Shown here in pieces: positions 56,031-64,000 of a stretch of DNA of 64,000 nucleotides. Made by a program: the position numbers and the translations under genes. The notes beneath the pieces were generated by a model that had not been told where the DNA came from, searched no databases, and worked only from the letters and a program-made list of their open reading frames with translations. Source of the stretch: Ciona savignyi (lineage: Eukaryota; Chordata; Ascidiacea; Phlebobranchia; Cionidae); assembly GCA_000149265.1 (NCBI GenBank), contig CH003232.1, forward strand, positions 1,022,176 to 1,086,175. Reading direction: 5' to 3'. Every line of letters starts with the position of its first letter. Positions within the stretch are counted from its first letter, which is position 1.

Positions 56031-59000
56031 ATGAATTTATTTTTAACTTTAATTGTGGCTGGGGCGGCTGTGGGATGTTACATGCCCGTACAAGTTCCTC
56101 CCGATCTACCGGGCGTTTCAACTGAGGAATGGAACCAGTATCGTAAACTGCAACAGCGTCAAGCTGCGCAGGGACACGGCTGTAATAACCAAGTAAGTAA
56201 TATAATAAGGATGATCTGCGTGAAGGTCATGTTGCCGTAACCGCGGTCGATTTGTATAACTAATTCTATTTAAAAAACATATTGGTGACCAGACCATCAC
56301 GAATTCGAAACTAGGCCCGATAAAAAAATATAAAAAAACTCTTTATCATATGTAACACACGAATAGTTTTGGTAACCTGGCCATAGTTTTAAGATTAGGT
56401 TTTGCTCATTCTGTTAAATAAATATTAAACACGTGTTTACTCAATTAATGATTTAGCAAAATATATCGCAGTAAGACCAAAATCACGGATATCCCGTCCT
56501 ACAGGTTAGTTTGGCGGTTTAGTCCGATGCGTTTTAGCCGAAGAGTTACATGTACGAAACTGATAGCTAGATAGTCGGTTGTGTCCTTGGGCAAGGCACT
56601 CAACGGACACTGCCTGAATCCAGCGGAGTTATGTGTCCTAGTAAATTAAAGGAACATGTGAATCCTACACAACACATTGCAATAGCTCCGGTTACCCGAC
56701 GGTGGGTGCGAGGTGATCTGGCGATTTACCTGTGTTAAACCCCTTGGTTTTCCCATTCACGGTGATAAACATGAATATTATATCCTATCCCAAGTGTAGA
56801 ACTCGTGCTGTGTCATGTTCTGGTAATTTCTGTTAAATGCACTGCACAAGGAAACCAATCAACTTGCTAGCAGCTAGAGGGTCAGTTTTTTTGTTGAGTT
56901 AGTGTCGGTGTTTCGAATTTAGTTGATCTACTTTTAGTGAGAACTTTTTTATTAGGTTTAGTTTCGAAACCATGAGGGGCTGGTTGCTAAGAACCTTTTT
57001 TTGTACGAAAGTTGGAGTATGTTTCGGTCGCGTTAACCATTTGACCACACGACCGTGGACTTTTTGTGAGCAGTTTCTCTCTTTCAGTCCGTTTTGTTTT
57101 ACCACTGCGGCAATTTACCTCACATAACAATAAAAGTTTTTTAGAAAGTTGTTTTAGAAATAGAAAGTTTTTTCGGTTTTAAAATTCACATTTTATACAG
57201 GCGAGTGCCAGTCAGTGCACTATAGCTGTAACGACATACGAAGAAGTCCAAGGAACGTGCGTTATGCTAAACCGAATACCGACGTGTGTGTTCAGGGAAG
57301 GCGGGTAAGTTGTTGGGTAGGTTAGGATAGGTTATTCATGTTTATCCCCGTGAGTGGGAAAATGGGAACAACGCAATGGGCATTATCACACGGGCAATCG
57401 TCAGATTACCTCGAGCCATAAATGTGTTACCGGAGCTATTGTGGCGTGTTGTGTATTATTAAGATGTTTCTTTAATTTAGTAGAGCCCAAAATTTGCTTG
57501 GTTCAGGCAATGTCCGTTAAGTGCCTTGCCCAAGGATACGACCGACTAGTTTTAAACCTTCAACCCTTCGGATGAAATGCGACGCATTTATCCACCAAGT
57601 TTTGCGCTATTGCTCTTTCCTAAACCTGCCACTTGATCGTTTTGGCAACCATTAGCGTGCGCCGCCTGAACCGAGTTGTTAAGGCAACAACAAAACGTCA
57701 AAATTAGACGTCAAAATCAAATGTGGCGATAACGCAGCCGATACATATACATCCTTACATACAAAATCAGACTTATTAACGCGCCCAACCTGGGTTTGAA
57801 ACTGAGCTTGGTAAACAAGTGTGGACTAATGTTTAACGCGACCGACATTTAAAACGATTGCAATGGCGACCATATCATAACCCAAGTTTAAATCGTTAAG
57901 TTTAACGATTTTATAATCTCGAGCAGGTACTTTGGTTACCCGTTTTATGTGGATGTAACAATACTTTTTGGGGTGGAGCAAATGTAGCTTGATCGGGTGC
58001 ACAGTAATAAACCTCATGCTTAAAGTCGAGTTGCTGGAGCTATTACGGTGTGTAGATAATCATACATGACTTTCAATTTGGGCGCCTCTATTAGATACCA
58101 GTCGGTTGGAGCAATGTAAAGTGGCTTGCAAAGGTGCAAGGTAATACAGCTCATGCGTAGTGGCACTTGGGTTATACTTAATAACCTATATAGTCAAACG
58201 TTATTCTGATTGTTTAAATAAACATATTTTTTGTTTAGATTCGGTCGAAAAATTTCCAGTCAACTGATACCACGTCACCATTCCTGTATGAACATGACTA
58301 TGACGCCACAAAACCCCTATGTGCATGGCAGACGAAATTCTATAATGTCAACAAACGAAATGATTAGAATAGCAAGTAAGTGTGTGAATACAATTTTAAG
58401 CGTTGCCTTAACTGAGTAGCCTACGTGGCGATTGTGAGCATAGGGTGTTTGCGTGTTTCCATTAGTATCTAGTGTGATGTATTCATTGGACGTTATGTCT
58501 AATGATCCACACACTGCAATACCCCCAGCAATTAGACTACTGTGGGTTCCAGGTGTATTACTGTACACCCAAGCAAGCCACTTATCAGTATGACGACGGT
58601 CTTTCATCACAAAATATAACATAGTAGATTGGCTACCAGCTCACATAAATTAGGGCATATTGTTTAACCGTGGTGATCTTGCGGTATTACATAAATTCTC
58701 AGACACAGGAGTAGGCCGTAGTTTTTATTGGATTATCAGTTTGTCGACGATCTTTCATCACAAAATGTATAGCCTAACATAGTATAAGCTAGCTACTAGC
58801 TCACATAAATTAGGGCATGTTGTTTAACGGACGTGGTCTTGCGGTATAAGATAAATGTTCAGACAAACTAGGAGTATACTTGAAGTGAATCGTGTAAACA
58901 GATAACATACCTAGACACTCCCAGCCTAGTTTCTCATATAGTCAACATGTTTAAAATAAACGATAAGCAAATAAATTTACCGCTAAATAGCAGACTTACC

Positions 59001-60313
59001 AATTTATTTAGCTCGCGAACCCTTTTCCATTTATTAAAATTTTCTGCTATCCTTCTTCACGTTTAAAATCCTAAACAGATCAAGATAAACACTTTTTAAA
59101 TATTTTATTGACATAACTAACTCTTAACTTCTAGTAGGCTAACCCGAGAACAGAAAAAACTAACACATATTTTGATACATTGATAACAATCCGTGAACGC
59201 ACGTGACACACACACAATTGGCTATTCAAACGTCACAATCAACTAGTTTCAAAAGTCTAAAAATGTTTAATAGATATAATAGTTTGTGTGAAATTGATGT
59301 ACACTTTGCGACCTATATAATTCAATACGCGACCCCCTGTATCTTAATTTAAGTGAATAAAGCCTCATACAGTAAGCGTTTAGTTTCTGGTGTCAATGAA
59401 GCCTAATCTTTTTCAGTGTCTCTCTTAAATTAAAATATTTTTTTAAAGGCAGGTTAGCCAAAAGATAATTTAGTTGGTTAAACAAAAACTAAGAAATGCT
59501 TATTCCTTTTTAATATGCTGCAATAGATCAAATGCAATTGGAGAGTTGTAACCAGATTATGGTCACTTACAGGTAATCTATCAATTGTTTTTGTTAAAAC
59601 TCTCCTCTGTTTAGCCATTAATGGAGACAAACCTAAATCCCATCTTATTTTCCCCTCAAACGTGGAAAAAAAGCCACAAAAAACTCGGCTCATGGAGCTA
59701 ACTGACTTGCTGCAAAGTAAACTGTTTTTGTACTAAAATATTATGGATACTTGTCGGTTGGATAGAATAGAATATTTCTGTTTATCTCCGTGAATATGAA
59801 AACGCAACGGGGGTTAACACAAGGAAAATCGAAGGATTATTTAATAAGTAGTTATAGAAAAAAAAATAAAAAGGGGGAAGTGGGGAGAGAAAAAATGTAC
59901 ATCAAAATGTAAATGATGCCGTTATGGTTGGTGTAAAGACTGGGGTTAAAGTTAGCGTTATTTCTGGTGTTGAGATTAATGTTTGAGACATAGTTATTCT
60001 TAGTTTCCATACTGTAATCAGTCTCTCCCCTTTCCTCTTTTTAGTGTCGTTTACATATGGTCGTCCCAGTCGTTTACATATGGTCGTCAGTTAAAATGTT
60101 ATGACGTCATAATAACGTTGCTTGTACAAAGGCAGGATCCCGGTAGCTGCTGCAGGAAGAACGAGGATAACATGTACGCTGGAAAAGGAGGTACAGCGGC
60201 GATACCGAGGGGTGTGCCGAAGAATCGGTCCGTTGAGATACGGCTGCGTTAGCTCTTCCCCTCTTTTCACCGTATTTGGGCATCGTGAGTGTCGGCATAT
60301 TCGTCCCGGCTAG
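56031..60313 (+). CDS. Cysteine-rich secreted protein, 186 residues, four exons
   Basis: Exons 56031-56192, 57201-57304, 58239-58375 and 60156-60313 (TAG) join in phase. Exon 1 encodes a signal peptide (MNLFLTLIVAGAAVGCYMP) and a linker. Exons 2-4 carry spaced Cys residues: SQCTIAVTTYEEVQGTCVML, then RIPTCVF, HHSCMN with an NMT glycosylation site, and a basic end with VCRR, YGC and REC. The spacing near the C-terminus (C…GC…EC) recalls cystine-knot ligands or antagonists, but no family can be assigned. Exons 1-3 are well supported; exon 4 rests on phase, openness and high G+C, because its acceptor tract (gtagctgctgcag) is weak. Without it, exon 3 would read through to a stop at 58417. Confidence 0.55.
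56500..56795 (+). mobile_element. SINE in intron 1 of the Cys-rich gene
   Basis: Head caggttagtttggcggttta, body gggcaaggcactcaacggac and cgacggtgggtgcgaggtga, tail gaatattatatcctatcc. Confidence 0.85.
56970..57060 (-). mobile_element. Second tRNA-like SINE family, fragment
   Basis: The reverse complement reads ggtcgtgtggtcaaatggtt then aacgcgaccgaaacatac, the same head as copies near 50690, 51110 and 62485. Confidence 0.55.
57320..57600 (-). mobile_element. SINE in intron 2 of the Cys-rich gene
   Basis: Tail aggttattcatgtttatccc, centre gcaatgtccgttaagtgcct, degraded head gcgacgcatttatccaccaa. Confidence 0.75.
58420..60150. other. Intron 3 of the Cys-rich gene: repeats, no other gene
   Basis: Contains a direct repeat (gtctttcatcacaaaat with actagctcacataaattagg at about 58595-58660 and 58745-58820), a SINE tail at about 59755-59840 (minus) and an inverted-repeat MITE at about 59870-60050. 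No other gene is supported. Confidence 0.45.
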
Positions 60314-60514
60314 ATGGCACCAAAGAGCTGGATATTGTAAATAAACTATGCGTGTGGCTGAATGGTTACCGCGACCTTAATGGCGAGCATATCATGGGCC
60401 GATAAAATAAATAAAATAAAAACGACTAAGTTGTGATGTTTTTTTGACCTAAACGAGACAGAAGTTTAGTAACTGTATGTAGTCCTGAACATATATATTT
60501 CTATTTAAAACATT

Positions 60515-60970
60515 AATAAAGTCCCTACCATACACATTTCGACAAAAAATCAACCTTGATAAGCACACCACCTGTCCATCTGTGCCACATTTCCAAAGTC
60601 CCTTCCATACATATTTCCACAAAAATCAACCTTGATAAGCACACCACCTGTCTATCTGTGCCACATTTCCAAAGTCCCTACCATACACATTTCCACACAA
60701 ATCAACCTTGATAAGCGCACCACCTGTCCATCTGTGCCACATTTTCAAAGTCCCTACCATACACATTTCCACACAAATCAACCTTGATAAGCGCACCACC
60801 TGTCCATCTGTGCCACATTTTCAAAGTCCCTACCATACACATTTCCAAACAAATTAACATTGATCAGCACACCACCTTTCCATCTGTGCCACATTTCCAA
60901 AGTCCCTACCATACACATTTCCATACAAACCAACCTTGATAAGCGCACCACCTGTCCATCTGCGTCAGCA
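60515..60970. repeat. 76-bp minisatellite, six units (largest cluster)
   Basis: Six near-identical units; tttccaaagtccctaccata and ctgtccatctgtgccacatt recur at a constant spacing of about 76 bp. It starts about 200 bp after the last exon of the Cys-rich gene. Confidence 0.9.
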
Positions 60971-61991
60971 GTTCGCGCTTGTCGACACAGCGACGTTTCA
61001 AAGACAAGCAGTTCGAATTCCGAAAATCAAGAGAAAATGATTCGATAGCATACATCTCTGTTTATTTTTAAGGAAATCGACGAAAAAAGCATTTTCTCTG
61101 CAATTTGACAAACAGTATTATGACGCCACGAAACTACAATATGTTCCCTCACAAAAAAAGAGAAAATTTACAGGAACAAAAATTAGAACTTTTTGGTTGA
61201 AAATAAAACGGGCAGTGGCGCCGTTTAAAAAAAAACATTGGGCAACACTGCCCGAGGAACGGTAAAGAAGTTTTTGGAACTTAGGAAAAATGACGTCATA
61301 AAAATTGCACTGAACGCAGTAACTTTTGCCGCTGAGCAGCGCTAGAGATGCTGAGCATAGCTAAGCGTACCAGGAACGAAAGTGACGCCAAAAATGGCAA
61401 AATAAACGAAAAAGGGCGCTGACTTTGTCTCGCTTGCCACGAAAGCTAGAAACACATTGAATTCAATTAAATATCACAGGTTAGTCGACACCTAAAGCGA
61501 GTTTAGTAAAAACGTGTTAGTTTATCACAGTTGCCCACTACGTGGGGAAATCACCTTTAAAAATCAGCTAAGGGCACTTCAAGACGAGTAGGGTCCCTTT
61601 CCCGCTACGTTTTAGAAACTGCTCGGGCATCACCTATGCATGGGGCGTTGTGTGGTAGTGTTCACACGTATTGGTGCACTCATGGTCGTTTTACGATCAA
61701 GTGGGGTGATTGGGCGATGTTTAGTTTGGGTTTGAACACATTTAGCCAGATTTTAAACATTATAAGCCAGATTTTAAATATGGATAGTCTTATTTTGAAA
61801 ATATTTACCTAAATTTTGAACATATTTAGCCAGATTTTAAATAAATTTAGCCAGATTTTAAATTTTTAACATATTTTGATTCTTACTTATTTAGCCTGAT
61901 TTTAAACGAAAAATCGACACTTTTTCATAACGCTTCATTTCTTAAATCAAACTGGTTTACTGCGTGGCTGGATGTGTCGTGAGTAGGACCT
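60971..61991. other. Presumed 3' flank of the nuclear receptor gene, with a small tandem repeat
   Basis: No coding exon recognised. At about 61740-61890, tttagccagattttaaa units recur five to six times. Confidence 0.5.
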
Positions 61992-62438
61992 TTAAGTGAA
62001 GCTCTCTATCTTCACTGAACTTGGTTTGATTGGTAGAAGGTGCTTTGAGTAGACAGAGTTAAGTGTGCGGAGTTCAGCTAGTTTTGTGAGCAGTTTCGGC
62101 AGCGCCACCTGGTTGTCGCTGCTGCTGTGTGAGTTTGACCAGCAGAGGGCGTCGAGGATCAGGTCTCTCATTTCTTCGATTGCCGCAGGGTCATTTAAAT
62201 TCGGACGGTCTGAATTGGGTAGTATTTTGTTAAAGAAAAATTTGAGAGAAGGGAAAAAGGCATTCTCTCTCACCTGGAGCAAGTAAGACCAGCGAGGAAA
62301 AAAGGGCGAGCTTATTCTCACAAAGATTGAGACTCCGGAATTTCTCAGCAAAGTCGAAGATCGCATGCACGAAGCTGTCCATGCCTGAGTAGATGTGAAA
62401 ACTATATTCAATATTCAAATTAGCCACGGGGGGATGAT
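61992..62438 (-). CDS. Nuclear receptor (NR1-type) ligand-binding domain, last two exons
   Basis: Exons 62274-62438 and 61992-62209 (TAA at 61992) join across a phase-1 intron to give LFSSLVLLAPDRPNLND, the helix 8-9 region of nuclear receptor ligand-binding domains. The helix 10-11 signature follows: LPKLLTKLAELRTLN, then SVYSKHLLPIK, as in NR1 receptors (Rev-erb/E75 type: PKLLxKLxxLRTLNxxHSEKLL). The chain stops 12 residues later (SSVKIESFT at the end) without a recognisable AF-2 helix. Rev-erb receptors also lack helix 12. The DNA-binding domain and the first part of the ligand-binding domain must lie beyond 64000 or in an unrecognised exon. Subfamily assignment is tentative; nuclear receptor is firm. 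Confidence 0.82.
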
Positions 62439-62484
62439 CTGTGTAAAACACACAAGTATTTTCAAATTCATAGGAGATTTCGAA

Positions 62485-62610
62485 CGGTCGTGTGGCCTAA
62501 TGGTTAACGCGACCGAATTATATACAGATTCCATATATAAAAATACGGACTGAGTGACGAGCCCATCTTAGGATCGAAACTGCGCACGGTAAAAAAAATT
62601 CATAGGAGAT
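62485..62610 (+). mobile_element. Second tRNA-like SINE family
   Basis: Reads cggtcgtgtggcctaatggt, taacgcgaccg (A-box region), then aggatcgaaactgcgcacgg (B-box position) and an A-rich end. Related fragments are at about 42740, 50690, 51110, 53390, 56990 and 60350. It differs from the main SINE. Confidence 0.65.
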
Positions 62611-62679
62611 TTAAGTTGGCCGTTGATTAGGTCGGTGCACTATACGTTGGGTACACTACATAACGGAGAATATGTAAGA

Positions 62680-62975
62680 GGATAGGATACTCAGGTTTAT
62701 CCCCTTGAATAGGAAAACGCTATGGGCGTTTATCACACGGACAATCGTCGAATCACCTCGCGCCCATCGTCGGGTTACCTGAGCTATTGCAGTTTGTTGT
62801 GTATGATTCACACGTTCCTTCAATTTGGTAGAACCCATTAATCCGCTGGGTTCAGGCAATGTCCGTTAAGTACCTTGCTTAAAGGACACCGCTGACTAGC
62901 TAGCGAACAGTTTCAAACCTGCAACCCTTCAACTAAAAGACGACGCACTAACTACCAAGCTAATCTGAAGGTACA
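62680..62975 (-). mobile_element. SINE, full length
   Basis: Tail gaggataggatactcaggtt, centre cgcccatcgtcgggttacct and caggcaatgtccgttaagta, head gacgacgcactaactaccaa. It lies upstream (5') of the nuclear receptor exons. Confidence 0.85.
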
Positions 62976-64000
62976 CTGGAAATAGTGGATATAAAGTTGT
63001 ACTGATTATATTGGTAAATTACCACGTCGTGAATTCCTTATTTATTTGGACATAAAGCTGCTGAACGGCTCTAGTACTTAATAATATAGTTAACTGGTAG
63101 CTTGAAAACAAAAAAAGCTGTTTTGCTAATAATGTGTGTATGACATCATAATAAATTGTTACGAAACAAACCTTGATGCAAAAATTGCTCGCGTGATCGC
63201 CTCATTCCCTCGCCAACCGAGAGCGTTCCGGTCGATCGGTCAAATTGTGACGTCATACGGACAAGAAGAATCTAGAAATATCAAAAGTTACAACCGATGA
63301 CTTGTTTATGAGTACCTCTAAATACTACAGGATCGCTTGGAGCGCTTGGATTGCCTTGGAAAGCAATTCTAACCCTGTCCCAAACACTAATCTTAACCCC
63401 ACAACTAATTATAACCCCAACCCCAACATTATTATCATGGCTTTTGTAATTACGAAGTATAGTAAGCGATCCAAGCGGTCCAAGCGATCCTGTAGTATTT
63501 TACCGCTTGTTTATAGTCAGTGGTGAAATTGGTCGACGGACGATTAGATTGTTAATTTGTCCTGCTGGTTAGCTTATTCGAAAGTTATCCGATTTTTAAC
63601 CTAGGGGGGGTCAAAACCAGATGTTAGCTAATCGCATGTGTCCCTACCAAGCCACTATTGCAGTCGCTAGCTTATCGTATCTTTCGTTTTGCAAGTCACT
63701 GAGAAAACTGTGCATAAACCCAGTAGTGTACACGATGAACTAACATTGCTGGTAGCATTTTTACAATTTATCGAGGTATTTGTTTAACTTATTATCTCCG
63801 TAATAAATCCTCTAAAACACTTTCCCTCCTTTTAGTGTTCCCCATTCTATTCTTTATTTGACTTTTATTAAGTTGTTTTATAGCGGTTTGCAAGACTTGA
63901 AATTCGTTAAAATGGAGGATTAGTTGTTTTAATTCTGTTTATGCAAATTACTAAGCCAGACAGCCGACAGCAAAACCTCAAAAGCTTTTTTTTCGCTAAC
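62976..64000. other. No gene recognised; partial MITE
   Basis: About 63320-63490 has cgcttggagcgcttggattg and the inverted agcgatccaagcggtccaag around a GGGCAACAC-MITE-like interior (aaacactaatcttaacccc). It may be an intron of the nuclear receptor gene. Confidence 0.4.

Noticed and set aside
60515..60970. CRISPR-like array of regular repeats
   Set aside because: Units are contiguous 76-bp tandem copies with no unique spacers, in a eukaryotic genome.

Overview
The window looks like nuclear DNA of a tunicate, most likely Ciona (inference). It is AT-rich. It has chordate gene families (a laminin beta chain, a mitochondrial-clan cytochrome P450, an NR1-type nuclear receptor), short exons with GT-AG introns, dense tRNA-derived SINEs and MITEs, and one tightly spaced two-gene unit like the operons known in Ciona. 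Genes were rebuilt by hand from splice sites and reading phase. The P450, the vWA gene and two of the membrane-protein genes join in frame from ATG to stop.

Layout. 1-4.4 kb (+): the last five exons of a laminin beta chain, with tandem repeats in its introns. 4.4-8.6 kb: no gene, SINE fragments and a long inverted repeat. 8.6-22.1 kb (-) and 27.6-32.6 kb (+): an array of a two-gene unit facing itself as a large inverted duplication. Gene 1 encodes a 215-residue von Willebrand A domain protein with a complete metal-binding (MIDAS) motif. Gene 2 follows 11-30 bp downstream on the same strand and encodes a 425-residue protein of unknown family, with an N-terminal membrane anchor, a charged helical middle and a strongly hydrophobic C-terminus. 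Copies are called 1, 2, A, B (minus) and C (plus). Gene 1 is complete only in B. Gene 2 is complete in A and C. Gene 1 of C is broken by an insertion with a poly-A tail, B and A are joined by a deletion, and copies 1 and 2 are truncated. The spacer at 22-27.6 kb holds a pogo-type MITE, a 1.36-kb inverted-repeat element and a tandem array.

34.1-42.9 kb (-): a complete 11-exon mitochondrial-type P450 (506 residues), whose introns carry SINEs, a hAT MITE with an 8-bp target duplication, and a short LTR-like element with exon-like content. 43-47 kb: no gene recognised. 47.3-52.6 kb (+): a gene for a small secreted protein, probably GPI-anchored; its first intron is not fully resolved. 56.0-60.3 kb (+): a gene for a 186-residue cysteine-rich secreted protein. 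62.0-62.4 kb (-): the last two exons of a nuclear receptor ligand-binding domain that seems to lack the AF-2 helix. A 76-bp minisatellite unit recurs at six places between 3.3 and 61 kb.

The best candidate for something undescribed is the vWA plus membrane-protein gene pair, because both its order and its very short spacing persist in every copy that keeps the junction. No homology searches were possible, so family names rest on motifs and gene-structure logic.
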